Assembly (NCBI GenBank): GCA_903835005.1
Contig: CAILLK010000074.1
Coordinates: 1-51,161, forward strand
Length of the DNA stretch: 51,161 nucleotides
From: an uncultured Bacteroidota bacterium
GTDB taxonomy: Bacteria; Bacteroidota; Bacteroidia; Chitinophagales; Chitinophagaceae
Direction of reading: 5' to 3'
A program made the translations under genes and the position numbers. A model generated the notes under the pieces. The model was not told where the DNA came from, did no database searches, and worked only from the letters and a program-made list of their open reading frames with translations. Numbering within the stretch: position 1 is the stretch's first letter; every line of letters starts with the position of its first letter. Shown here piece after piece: positions 8,548-16,095 of this stretch.

Positions 8548-8696
8548 TGATTTACACGTTTTTCTCAAAGTTAATGCTATTCTTTATACCGCTATAACCG
8601 GTAAATGGAAAATTTCTGATAGCTTTATCACACTGATTTTAACTTAAGACATTTTGCTTGAGCTTATTCAGGTCAACTGATTGATTTTTTACACTT

Positions 8697-9482
8697 ATGA
8701 TACACAAAATACTTAACGATAAACCTACAAGGCTTTTTGTTTTACTCACTTCATTCTTTGTGGCCAATGCGCTGATTGCTGAATGTATAGGTGGTAAGTT
8801 ATTTTCGCTGGAGCGTCTGTTTGGGTTTGCGCCGCATTCGTTTTCGCTGTTGGGCGAAAAGGGCCTCACCTTTACTCTTACCTGCGGTGTGCTGCTCTGG
8901 CCGCTTGAGTTTGTAATGACCGATATTGTGAATGAATATTACGGCCCCAAAGCGATAAAAAGAATTTCTTTCATTGCCATTGGGCTGATCAGTTATGCCT
9001 TCCTTATGTTTTATCTTGCTATACAGGTGCCGCCTGATACAAACTTCTGGACCGGAAGCCAGAAGCAGGATGGTATACCAGATATGCAGGTTGCATTTAC
9101 CAGCATTTTCGGGCAGGGCATGTGGATCATTGTGGGCAGCCTTGTTGCCTTCCTGGTGAGCCAGCTTGTGGATGTATGGATATTTCATAAGATAAAGAAG
9201 GTAACCGGTGAAAAGAAAGTGTGGCTGCGCTCTACGGGCTCAACTATTGTATCGCAGCTGGTAGATAGTTTTATAGTATTGTTCATTGCGTTTAAGATCG
9301 GTAAAGACTGGTCGTATCAGCGGGTGATAGCCATAGGGCTGGTGAACTATACCTACAAGTTTACAATGGCAATAATATTAACCCCACTTATCTACCTGCT
9401 CGAAAAAGCTATTGAAAAGTACCTGGGCCATGCTACCACCCACCAGATGAAGCAGGCTGCAATGGGGAAGGTGAATGAGTAG
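8697..9482 (+). CDS. Queuosine precursor transporter, YhhQ family
   Basis: A 261-residue inner-membrane protein with about six hydrophobic segments. Family hallmarks include LEFVMTDIVNEYYG, a VDVWIFHKIK block, and WLRSTGSTIVSQLVDSFIV. YhhQ family members import queuosine precursors (preQ0/preQ1) for tRNA modification. The start is ATG 8697 (MIHKILNDKPTRLFVLLTSFFVANALIAE), directly followed by the first helix. No other queuosine gene is in the window. Monocistronic. Confidence 0.88.
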   Translation: MIHKILNDKPTRLFVLLTSFFVANALIAECIGGKLFSLERLFGFAPHSFSLLGEKGLTFTLTCGVLLWPLEFVMTDIVNEYYGPKAIKRISFIAIGLISYAFLMFYLAIQVPPDTNFWTGSQKQDGIPDMQVAFTSIFGQGMWIIVGSLVAFLVSQLVDVWIFHKIKKVTGEKKVWLRSTGSTIVSQLVDSFIVLFIAFKIGKDWSYQRVIAIGLVNYTYKFTMAIILTPLIYLLEKAIEKYLGHATTHQMKQAAMGKVNE

Positions 9483-9633
9483 CTTTTTTGATGAAATTAG
9501 TATTGCAGGTGTTTTCGTGTAGGATCAGAAGTGAATCAGTTTTTACAATTCTTTGATATCAGAAAGGAATAATTACATTCCTTTCAATCAGGAAGGGTAA
9601 ACACTATGCTGAAAGCAAAATTAATACTGAGTA

Positions 9634-9665
9634 GCAGGATCCGGGTGATTGTATCCTTTTTTGTG
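9634..9665 (+). terminator. Terminator-like hairpin, diverged copy of a local repeat
   Basis: GCAGGATCC...GATTGTATCC followed by TTTTTT. It resembles the two copies at 9737-9768 and 10297-10328 but with a weaker stem. It could terminate the transporter transcript, whose stop codon is about 150 bp upstream. Confidence 0.4.
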
Positions 9666-9736
9666 TCTGCTCAATAAGATTTTAACTTTTAAAAAGCAGA
9701 AATCTAAACTCAGTAATCAAAATATTTTTCAGGCCC

Positions 9737-9768
9737 GATGCAAGTAATTGTATCCTGTTTTTTATTTT
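9737..9768 (+). terminator. Hairpin plus T-run, left copy of a 32-bp direct repeat
   Basis: The stem is GATGCAA / TTGTATC with loop GTAA, followed by CTGTTTTTTATTTT. It is identical to 10297-10328 at 31 of 32 positions, exactly 560 bp apart, and brackets the antitoxin/toxin pair between them. The form is that of an intrinsic terminator. Confidence 0.55.
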
Positions 9769-9778
9769 GCAATATGGT

Positions 9779-9786
9779 TATCTTTG
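9779..9786 (+). promoter_or_regulatory. Putative -7 element of the DUF2683-like antitoxin gene
   Basis: TATCTTTG matches the Bacteroidota -7 consensus TAnnTTTG and lies 35 nt before ATG 9821. No TTG is found at the ideal 19-nt distance upstream, so the -33 element is unclear. Confidence 0.4.
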
Positions 9787-9820
9787 TTTTAATAATTTCA
9801 ATTTAAAAAAGACTAAAGAA

Positions 9821-10018
9821 ATGGAAGCATTGATCCTAAAGCCGGCAAACAAGGAAGAAGCAACATTGCTAAAAAACATGGTCAGGAATATGAAGGTAAA
9901 GTATGCTGTGATCAATGATGAAGATAAAGAGGATTATGCAATGGCCCGGGCTTTACTTGCGACAAAAAACAGCAAGCCAGTTTCGAAAGAAACAATAATG
10001 AGAAAATTAAAGAGTTGA
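9821..10018 (+). CDS. DUF2683-like antitoxin
   Basis: A 65-residue protein MEALILKPANKEEATLLKNM... ending VSKETIMRKLKS. The start MEAL(I/V)LKP...EE..LLK.M...MK and the end VS.ETIM.KL fit the small DUF2683-type proteins encoded upstream of RelE/ParE-like toxins in Bacteroidota. ATG 9821 follows AAAGAA and a TATCTTTG promoter element; the longer frame from TTG 9767 would begin inside the terminator-like repeat and is rejected. Its stop overlaps the toxin start as ATGA (10016-10020). The toxin is frameshifted, so the antitoxin may persist as an orphan. Confidence 0.7.
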   Translation: MEALILKPANKEEATLLKNMVRNMKVKYAVINDEDKEDYAMARALLATKNSKPVSKETIMRKLKS

Positions 10019-10283
10019 TGGAACTTGAATATCATAATAGTTTCAGTAAATATATTGATAAGATTAAAGATAAACGCATAAAAAATGAGTGCCTGGAATT
10101 GATTGAAAAAATAGGTGCGCTTGGCTCCTTAAGCGAACTCCCTGATGTGAAAAAACTAAAAGGCTTTCAATACTCTACAGGATAAAAATGGGTGATTACA
10201 AGATTGGAATTGAATACAGAAAATCGAAAGTAATTTTTAAACGGTTTTTATTGAGGAAGGATATTTATAAATATTTCCCCTGA
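10018..10283 (+). pseudogene. RelE/ParE-like toxin, frameshifted
   Basis: Frame 1 from ATG 10018 encodes MELEYHNSFSKYIDKIKD... up to ...VKKLKGFQYSTG and stops at TAA 10183-10185. The next frame, from about 10177, continues with RIKMGDYKIGIEYRKSKV and KRFLLRKDIYKYFP and stops at 10281-10283. Joined, the two halves give an ordinary ~88-residue RelE-superfamily toxin (…LKG…Y.YRIKMGDYRIGI…F..R…IY..FP). One base is lost or gained near 10170-10180 (TACTCTACAGGATAAAAATG). Overlap with the antitoxin stop shows the pair was an operon. As read here, the toxin is inactive. Confidence 0.75.
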
Positions 10284-10296
10284 TTTTTTTGAGCAG

Positions 10297-10328
10297 GATG
10301 CAAGTAATTGTGTCCTGTTTTTTATTTT
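10297..10328 (+). terminator. Hairpin plus T-run, right copy of a 32-bp direct repeat
   Basis: The stem is GGATGCAA / TTGTGTCC (two G-U pairs) with loop GTAA, followed by TGTTTTTTATTTT. It lies 14 bp behind the toxin pseudogene stop, as expected of an intrinsic terminator, and only 7 bp before ATG 10335 of the next gene. Confidence 0.6.
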
Positions 10329-10334
10329 TATAGT

Positions 10335-10973
10335 ATGCGCTGGTTTTTCATTTTGGTTAGTTTGTGGTTTGCATCGTCAATTGGATTGCGCGGGCAGGAA
10401 TTGAGGCAGGGGTATTTGGATACGGTGAAGGGGTTTTTCAGGGATTGGTGCGATGCAAATAAGCATACTACAAATCATTTTATAGCTGATTATAATCCGA
10501 GTGATTCGCGTCGCTTTAATATGAAATACCTGATTGATGAACTTACCAATTCCACCGATTCCCGTGTAATATATCATTATAAAATGACAGGAAAGGAAGA
10601 TGAATACGGTCATATTGAGTACAAAAAGAGTGATAGTATTACACTGACAGTAAATGAAATGGTTTCAATTGCTGAAAAACTTACCCGTCAAAACAGAGAT
10701 AATTTCAAATTCGATAGTGATTTTTTTCCTGAACACAAATTTGCAGAGAATAAATATCTTGATTTACTTTTTCAAAAAAGAAAATTCAGAGATAGTTTTC
10801 CGGGAGGTATAAGGTCATTCAGTCTTCCAATATTTATTTATGATGGTCAATTCGCAGCAGTATTTCATGTATATATGCCTTGTCAACAAGGTGGCAGTCA
10901 GCTTATTGAACTTTACAAGCGAGAGGATGGTCATTGGGGGCAATTTGGTTTCTTAGCAGGTGGTGATTGGTAA
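10335..10973 (+). CDS. Hypothetical secreted protein
   Basis: A 212-residue protein with a signal peptide (MRWFFILVSLWFASSIGLRG, cleavage probably after GLRGQ). The mature part is charged and aromatic, with no recognised domain; the C-terminal half has IFIYDGQFAAVFHVYMPC and ends GHWGQFGFLAGGDW. The start is ATG 10335; the upstream extension to 10308 would run through the terminator-like hairpin. Base composition is AT-rich like the flanking TA loci. Function unknown. Confidence 0.6.
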   Translation: MRWFFILVSLWFASSIGLRGQELRQGYLDTVKGFFRDWCDANKHTTNHFIADYNPSDSRRFNMKYLIDELTNSTDSRVIYHYKMTGKEDEYGHIEYKKSDSITLTVNEMVSIAEKLTRQNRDNFKFDSDFFPEHKFAENKYLDLLFQKRKFRDSFPGGIRSFSLPIFIYDGQFAAVFHVYMPCQQGGSQLIELYKREDGHWGQFGFLAGGDW

Positions 10974-11025
10974 ATGTCTGTCAGGATTATTTTTCTATTT
11001 ACACTTTCTATGCGCAGTTGGTTTT

Positions 11026-11055
11026 TTGAAATCAGGAATCACTACACTAAATTTG
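11026..11055 (+). promoter_or_regulatory. Bacteroidota-type promoter of the 11.1-kb TA operon
   Basis: TTG at 11026-11028, a 19-nt spacer, then TAAATTTG at 11048-11055. This matches the Bacteroidota consensus TTG-N19-TAnnTTTG fully. The antitoxin ATG (11077) follows 21 nt downstream of the -7 element. Confidence 0.7.
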
Positions 11056-11076
11056 TAAAAGGAAAAAAGTAAGCTT

Positions 11077-11313
11077 ATGAGCGCTGCAAAGGTGTTGGAT
11101 AAAGAGATAAATCATTATTTAGGGCATTTGAATATGCACCAGAAAGAGGTGGTACTAAGTGTGATTAAAACTTTTGCAAACGAAGAAAATGACTGGTGGG
11201 ATGATGTGGAAGAAGGAGCTCAAGAATCAATTGCAAGAGGTCTGAAAGAGGCAAAAGAGGGGAAAGTTATACCACATGAGGAGGTAATGAAAAAATATGC
11301 ACAATGGCGATAG
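11077..11313 (+). CDS. Type II antitoxin of a RelE/ParE-type pair
   Basis: A 78-residue acidic protein, MSAAKVLDKEINHYLGHLNM... with DDVEEGAQESIARGLKEAKEGKVIPHEEVMKKYAQWR at its end. The pattern E.A..SI..GL..AK.G..IPHEEVMKKY..W is the usual C-terminus of small Bacteroidota antitoxins paired with RelE/ParE-superfamily toxins. It sits under a consensus promoter and overlaps the toxin gene by 10 nt, consistent with a translationally coupled, autoregulated operon. Confidence 0.8.
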   Translation: MSAAKVLDKEINHYLGHLNMHQKEVVLSVIKTFANEENDWWDDVEEGAQESIARGLKEAKEGKVIPHEEVMKKYAQWR

Positions 11314-11606
11314 AAGTATACTGGTCGCTTGAAGCTGATACTACTTACAACCGGAATATAGATTATCTTTTAAATGAATGGAGCGAAACTGAAGTAGCAA
11401 AATTTATTAAACAAACAGATAAGGTAATAAAAAGGCTGCAAATCTTCCCGGAATCTTATCCTTATGGGAAAAAGAGTAAAAAATACCGTAAGGTAAGACT
11501 TAATAAATACATTGCATTGTTTTACCGTTATTATAAAACGAAAAGAAAAATTACGCTCATTTCATTCTGGAATATGAAAAAAAATCCGGAAAGAATGGAG
11601 TTTTAA
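11304..11606 (+). CDS. RelE/ParE-superfamily toxin
   Basis: A 100-residue basic protein. MAIEVYWSLEADTTYNRNIDYLLNEW starts with the typical W...A......YL. pattern. The middle has FIKQTDKVIKRLQIFPESYP, and the end has RKVRLNKYIALFYRYYKTKRKITLISFWNMKKNP. This matches the ParE/RelE fold of gyrase inhibitors or ribosome-dependent mRNA interferases; which one cannot be told here. ATG 11304 lies inside the antitoxin gene. This is the only RelE/ParE-type pair of the window with both partners open and a clear promoter. Confidence 0.82.
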   Translation: MAIEVYWSLEADTTYNRNIDYLLNEWSETEVAKFIKQTDKVIKRLQIFPESYPYGKKSKKYRKVRLNKYIALFYRYYKTKRKITLISFWNMKKNPERMEF

Positions 11607-11654
11607 CGTAGAAAGCATTTTTGATGGTGTACCTAAAAAAATATCATCTTCTCC

Positions 11655-13769
11655 TCAATTCACCATAACCCAGGTAAACCCGAACCGCAGCATAAGATCG
11701 GGTGCAGTATAAACGGGTATAGCTGACGTACCTGAACCATAATAATTTAGTACGGGTGAGCCCGTATAGAGTATGGTATTGCTGGTAAAAAGCTGCTGAA
11801 TGTTATCTGCCATAACAAAGGCACGGAACCTGGAAATACGGAAATTGAGGAACACCGACTCTTCGGGGTAATTTTCTACATAGGTGGAGTTCTGGTAAAA
11901 GAACTTATTGAGCAGGGCATCATAGCCTGCGGCATGATAAGCGGTATTGTAGCGCAGCTCTATACCGGTGGCTATTTTCAGCCTTCTTTTGAATAAGGCT
12001 ATCTCATAACTCAGCTGGTGGCGGCCCATGAGGGCCGGAACATTTACCGGTGCATTCTGTGGCATCTGCTGGTATACCAGCTCATTGTCGAGGAATACAT
12101 TACCCATCTTAAATACTTTTCGCAGCCACCCCTGGGTGATGGTAAAAGGTATGGTATACTGTGCGGGTTTTTCAATGTCGTTGATGTAGATGTAGTTACC
12201 TATTAGGTAATTTTTAACCCCTGCCGAGAACCGGAATTTTGGAATGTCGAGAGTGGCATAGAGCGTAGTTACACTTTCATTGCTGAAATTGTAAAACTGC
12301 TTTATGTAGTTATTTTCCAGGTTGGTATAGCTATAAGGCGCGCTGTTGATGGCCTGCCTGAAACCGACCAAAAAGCTGCCCAGGTTGTTCTTCAGTTGCT
12401 TCCCCAGACTGGCATCCAGTATAAAATTGCCGGCATCATTTCCCGAAAAAAAGAATTTTGCATTGGCATCATATTGCCAGGCGCCCGGAGTGAGGGCTTC
12501 TTTTTTGATTTCGGCTACAGCATAGTTGCTCAGCACGCTGCTGCGGTCGAGGCCGGTGCTATAGTATAGTTTTGGCAGGCTGTCCTTGATTACGTTATTT
12601 ACAGGGGCAGATATAAACTCATCATACCGGTTGCCCAGGCCTGCACTTACTTCGCTCTGGTGGCCCGCCCGGCCTATAAAGCCATTCAGCAGCACTTTGT
12701 TATCTATCCAGAACCACTTTTGTTGGGCGTATACAGAATCTTCTCCCGCCACATAGGATCCAGTGCCCAGATTGCCGAAATTGTTACTAAAGGAAGAGCT
12801 GTATCTTAATGAGTCGGGGTTAAGATCCTTATAGGCATGCATTTCGGTACTCAGTTCCATTTTGTGGGTAATGCTGATCCGGGGTATGAGCTTGTGGGTA
12901 AATGAGGTAGAGTCTGAATTGTAGGTGGTGTCATAACTGCCCCATCGGTAGCTGTGTTGTATCAGCATGGTAAAATCGCGCTGCACATTAGTAATTGCCG
13001 AGCGGGTGTTGTTGGCGCTGTACAGATCGTTCTGGTAGGCTACATCTACTGTTTTGCGGTCGGTATAGCTGGAACCCGGTACTAATTCGCTGTCATTTAC
13101 AATGCCGCCGTTTTCGTCGTGCTGAATCTTGTTGTACACCATTGCTGCTTTAAACACATAGTGTTTATCTAGGCTCAGGTAATTGGTTGAGAAACCGGCT
13201 ATATCGTGGTTATTGCGCTGTATTTTGAATTCTCCGGGCGAGTTGATTTTGCGGTAATCTACCATAAAGTTCCAGTTGGGCCTTATGTTCTGGCTGTGCA
13301 TAATACTGGCAGTCTGCTCCAGTTTGCTGCCCAGCTGGTAAGAGAATATGGAATAAGGCCTGTTAGTACTGTAATAATTGAGGCTGTCCACATTCATCCG
13401 GTAAACATCATTGATATGATAACCCAATGAGGGTCCTACGCGGTCTACGGGGGTGAACATCAGGTTGTTGACCGGGCTGCCCAGGTTGCCCATATCGCGG
13501 TACCAGGGCTGGGTAAACGGATTTCGCTGAAATGTGTGGAGGCTGCTGTCGGGGGTATATATCTTAGCCGAATTCAGTTTTTCCCAGGTTATTTTAGCAT
13601 CTTCATCCTTCCATTTGGTGGTGTTTGTTTTGTTCATGGTTGTATCCTTATTGGTAGTTGCCGGTGTGGTGCCGGCGGTGCCAACCTGGGCGAACGCCTG
13701 CCAGCCTGTGATAACAAAGCCAAGCAACAGCAAATACTTCCGGAAACGGATACTTCGGATATATATCAA
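11655..13769 (-). CDS. Putative porin (Porin_10-type outer membrane protein)
   Basis: A 704-residue outer membrane protein. A signal peptide (KYLLLLGFVITGWQAFAQ) is followed by a Thr-rich stretch of about 25 residues. The rest reads as a long beta-barrel with alternating hydrophobic residues, including NPFTQPWYRDMGNLGSP and HSQNIRPNWNFMVDYRKINS, typical of the Bacteroidota putative porin family (Porin_10). The C-terminus ends APDLMLRFGFTWVMVN, with the terminal aromatic/hydrophobic strand expected of a barrel. The start is TTG 13769 as no ATG precedes the signal peptide in frame; it may lie slightly upstream. Substrate unknown. Monocistronic, surrounded by TA loci. Confidence 0.8.
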   Translation of the reverse strand: MIYIRSIRFRKYLLLLGFVITGWQAFAQVGTAGTTPATTNKDTTMNKTNTTKWKDEDAKITWEKLNSAKIYTPDSSLHTFQRNPFTQPWYRDMGNLGSPVNNLMFTPVDRVGPSLGYHINDVYRMNVDSLNYYSTNRPYSIFSYQLGSKLEQTASIMHSQNIRPNWNFMVDYRKINSPGEFKIQRNNHDIAGFSTNYLSLDKHYVFKAAMVYNKIQHDENGGIVNDSELVPGSSYTDRKTVDVAYQNDLYSANNTRSAITNVQRDFTMLIQHSYRWGSYDTTYNSDSTSFTHKLIPRISITHKMELSTEMHAYKDLNPDSLRYSSSFSNNFGNLGTGSYVAGEDSVYAQQKWFWIDNKVLLNGFIGRAGHQSEVSAGLGNRYDEFISAPVNNVIKDSLPKLYYSTGLDRSSVLSNYAVAEIKKEALTPGAWQYDANAKFFFSGNDAGNFILDASLGKQLKNNLGSFLVGFRQAINSAPYSYTNLENNYIKQFYNFSNESVTTLYATLDIPKFRFSAGVKNYLIGNYIYINDIEKPAQYTIPFTITQGWLRKVFKMGNVFLDNELVYQQMPQNAPVNVPALMGRHQLSYEIALFKRRLKIATGIELRYNTAYHAAGYDALLNKFFYQNSTYVENYPEESVFLNFRISRFRAFVMADNIQQLFTSNTILYTGSPVLNYYGSGTSAIPVYTAPDLMLRFGFTWVMVN

Positions 13770-13959
13770 TTGATAAATGCTTTTCAGGGCGCCGATTGAA
13801 AAACGCCGTTGGGCAAAGATAATTGTGTTAATTGTAACAAGGATTTAAAAGTTTAGGGGTTTGATTCATAGCTTTTGCCATAGAGGTTCCGTTCTGGTAA
13901 ATACCCTTACTTTTATTAATTAATTTTAGTTATGAATCATAATGCATAAATTTATGCAT

Positions 13960-14166
13960 ATGAATTTGCAGGCTGAAAAATTTGAATTGATAAAGTTGCT
14001 CGCAGAGGTGGTGGTATCATCACTGCGATTGCAGCCTCACCGGGACCTGCCAGTGTCTCGGACGAAAATGCAAAAAAAATACCATGATTCGCTGGTTGCC
14101 GGGAAATTACTGCTTATAGTGCAGGGAAGCGAAGGAGATAAACAAGGCAATGGATATACTGCATGA
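13960..14166 (+). pseudogene. Degenerate antitoxin-like gene
   Basis: The ORF starts MNLQAEKFELIKLLAEV, which matches the common N-terminus of small Bacteroidota antitoxins (M.LQAEK.ELI..L). After about 20 residues the pattern is lost, and other frames carry more protein-like stretches, including EAKEINKAMDILHEYG around 14128-14175. This suggests at least one frameshift. The region 14167-14260 has no intact gene. Confidence 0.4.
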
Positions 14167-14287
14167 ATATGGTACCTATACTGAGATTGCGGTGCATTAG
14201 TGGGCAGTAGAGTTTATTGATCTGTATAGGTCAGGCAGTTTCTCAATTTCCCTAATTCACCTATCTTTACCCGAAACAAATGCTGCC

Positions 14288-14404
14288 ATGGCTTTATTTT
14301 CACAATTGGGTAATTACCGCAACTTCGGGCTACTTGTTATGCGGGCAGGGGTAGGGGTTATGATGTTTCTGCACGGGCTGCCAAAACTTATAGTGGGGCA
14401 ATAA
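14288..14404 (+). pseudogene. Truncated duplicate of the doxX gene
   Basis: The first 33 codons from ATG 14288 are a near copy of the doxX gene at 14964: MALFSQLGNYRNFGLLVMRA... through GLPKL. The frame then runs into unrelated DNA and stops at TAA 14402-14404, after 38 residues. About eight base differences separate the copies over ~110 bp, and most are third-position synonymous changes. The ~35-bp upstream region including TATCTTTAC is also similar. The 3' break is at about 14390, directly before the HicBA module. Confidence 0.85.
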
Positions 14405-14421
14405 ATATTTAAATAAATCCG

Positions 14422-14429
14422 TAATTTTG
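14422..14429 (+). promoter_or_regulatory. Putative -7 element of the hicBA operon
   Basis: TAATTTTG matches TAnnTTTG and lies 15 nt before ATG 14445. Because the in-frame TTG at 14427 falls inside this element, ATG 14445 is preferred as the hicB start. No TTG lies at the ideal -33 distance. Confidence 0.45.
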
Positions 14430-14444
14430 GTAAAAAAGATCAGT

Positions 14445-14648
14445 ATGGAAGAGTTGATTTTTTTAGTAGAAGAAAGTGAGGATGGGGGATATATAGCTAA
14501 ATGTCTCGGTGTTTCGATTTTTACAGAAGCCGATAGCATGGAAGAATTAAGGAATGCTGTAAAAGAGGCAGTTCATTGTCATTTCTTCGATAATAAGCCG
14601 CGTCTTATCCGTCTCCATGTAGTTAAAGAAGAGGTATTTGCTGCATGA
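14445..14648 (+). CDS. hicB: HicB-family antitoxin (HicBA module 1)
   Basis: A 67-residue partial-RNase-H-fold antitoxin: MEELIFLVEESEDGGYIAKCLG ... IFTEADSMEELRNAVKEAVHCHF. The pattern F..EE...GGY.A..LG...T..ds.EEL....KEAV is the HicB core; the protein lacks the long C-terminal DNA-binding domain seen in larger HicBs. It overlaps hicA by 4 nt (ATGA at 14645-14648) in antitoxin-first order. It neutralises the HicA RNase. The pair lies between a truncated and an intact copy of doxX. Confidence 0.82.
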   Translation: MEELIFLVEESEDGGYIAKCLGVSIFTEADSMEELRNAVKEAVHCHFFDNKPRLIRLHVVKEEVFAA

Positions 14649-14887
14649 AATTACCCAGGGATATTACCGGCCAGGAACTCATAAAGTCATTAAAGCCATT
14701 AGGCTATAAAGTAGTAAGACAAGTGGGAAGCCATATACGGTTAACGACCTTGCAAAATGGCGAACACCATATCACTGTGCCAGATCATGATCCTGTAAGG
14801 CCTGGTACTCTTTCAGGAATATTAGGAGACATAGCTGATCATTTTAACAAGAGCAAAGAAGAGATTTTATATCTTCTTTGGGGATAA
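14645..14887 (+). CDS. hicA: HicA toxin (HicBA module 1)
   Basis: An 80-residue dsRBD-fold mRNA interferase: ITGQELIKSLKPLGYKVVRQ, GSHIRLTT and HHITVPDHDPVRPGTLSGIL. The catalytic His lies in the GSH(I/H)R motif and the H...VP.H..(L/V)..GTL..I block is diagnostic. Length is normal. ATG 14645 overlaps the hicB stop. The full-length doxX promoter region starts about 40 bp after its stop. Confidence 0.88.
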   Translation: MKLPRDITGQELIKSLKPLGYKVVRQVGSHIRLTTLQNGEHHITVPDHDPVRPGTLSGILGDIADHFNKSKEEILYLLWG

Positions 14888-14963
14888 TATGATATTTCAG
14901 GGTTGGTGTTTCTGATTTCCAATTCCACCAATTCAACTATCTTTACCTCAATAAAAATCTGCC

Positions 14964-15371
14964 ATGGCTTTATTTTCACAATTAGGTAATTACCGCAACT
15001 TCGGGCTGCTTGTTATGCGGGCTGGACTGGGAGTAATGATGTTTCTGCACGGGCTGCCAAAACTGACCGGTGGCATACCCAAATGGGAGGCGCTGGGGCA
15101 GAACATGGGGCACCTGCACATTCATTTCTTGCCAGTTATGTGGGGGTTTATGAGCGCTATTACCGAAACGATAGGAGGGATATTTTGTGTGTTGGGTCTG
15201 TGGTTCCGGCTGGTGTCAATTCTTATGGTGGTCAATTTTATTGTTGCCATTGCAACACTATTTGCAATGGGTAAGGGTATTACAGAATCATCGGAGGCTA
15301 TAGAAATGCTGTTTGTATTTTTCGGTTTTATTTTCCTTGGGGCAGGTTCATTATCTATCGATAAGAGTTAA
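14964..15371 (+). CDS. DoxX family membrane protein
   Basis: A 135-residue protein with four hydrophobic segments. Family marks are GLLVMRAGLGVMMFLHGLPKL, a GHLHI block and ITETIGGIFCVLGLWFRL. DoxX-family proteins are small inner-membrane proteins, loosely linked to thiosulfate/quinone or redox functions; no specific role can be assigned. Its first ~110 bp and its upstream region (TATCTTTAC) recur at 14250-14390 in front of HicBA. The intact copy has its own promoter-like TATCTTTA at 14939-14946. Confidence 0.88.
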   Translation: MALFSQLGNYRNFGLLVMRAGLGVMMFLHGLPKLTGGIPKWEALGQNMGHLHIHFLPVMWGFMSAITETIGGIFCVLGLWFRLVSILMVVNFIVAIATLFAMGKGITESSEAIEMLFVFFGFIFLGAGSLSIDKS

Positions 15372-15429
15372 AAAAATTATAAGCCGGTTACTGAGTTTAT
15401 TTTCATTGTATCTTTAGCAAAATTTAAAC

Positions 15430-15921
15430 ATGAAGAAGATCATATTTTTATTGTTATTACTGCCCTTATTCAGTAATGCCCAGACCGATAAGAAAGAGGA
15501 TGAAAACAAAGAAAGCGATGGCGTTCTAACTCTTGTACATGCCGATAAAACTGTAGCAGTACCTGCTGCACCAAAGGAAGGTAAAAAGAAACAAAAAGAT
15601 AATACAAAGTACTTAGGTATGGTACAATTTAAGATAGGCAACAACCAGATTACCTGCGACAGCGCTATAATATTTGAAAATGACGACCTGGTGGAAGCTT
15701 ATAATGTAACTATTACCAATCCGATCTATTTTACTACCAGAGGCGACCAGCTCAATTATAATAAAGAAACCAAAAGAGGCAATGTAACCAAGAACGTAAA
15801 TATCACTGCGCTTAACGGCAATGTAGTGGGCAGCTCTGAAAATGTAGAAGTGGATATGAGCCGCGAAGCGTACCGCATTGGTATGGGAAGTATTAATCCG
15901 CCGGGAGGGGGGAAGCAGTAG
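15430..15921 (+). CDS. OstA/LptA-like periplasmic protein
   Basis: A 163-residue secreted protein with signal peptide MKKIIFLLLLLPLFSNAQ. A Lys/Glu-rich linker (about 20-60) leads into an OstA-like beta-jellyroll domain: YLGMVQFKIGNNQITCDSA, then VEAYNVTIT, TTRGDQLNYNKETKRGNVT and VVGSSENVEVDM. The C(D)S(A)..Y.....a.G.v....G..l.Y....k.a...g.V pattern is the LptA/OstA_2 repeat, seen in proteins of the LPS transport bridge. Bacteroidota carry short OstA_2 proteins like this. Monocistronic; the next gene is an ABC permease 174 bp downstream. Confidence 0.8.
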   Translation: MKKIIFLLLLLPLFSNAQTDKKEDENKESDGVLTLVHADKTVAVPAAPKEGKKKQKDNTKYLGMVQFKIGNNQITCDSAIIFENDDLVEAYNVTITNPIYFTTRGDQLNYNKETKRGNVTKNVNITALNGNVVGSSENVEVDMSREAYRIGMGSINPPGGGKQ

Positions 15922-16095
15922 AAGGTTAAAAGTGGTCAGTTTACATTTGGCTATTGAATGGTTACATTGTAGTGCCTTAACCGGGCAGTTAATACATGTT
16001 TTGGATATATTATTTTTTTCTTATATTTTATCTAACCTGGCTTTTATGCATGACAACCCGAAATGGGTTACTTTTGAGTTCAATCCATTGTTAAT

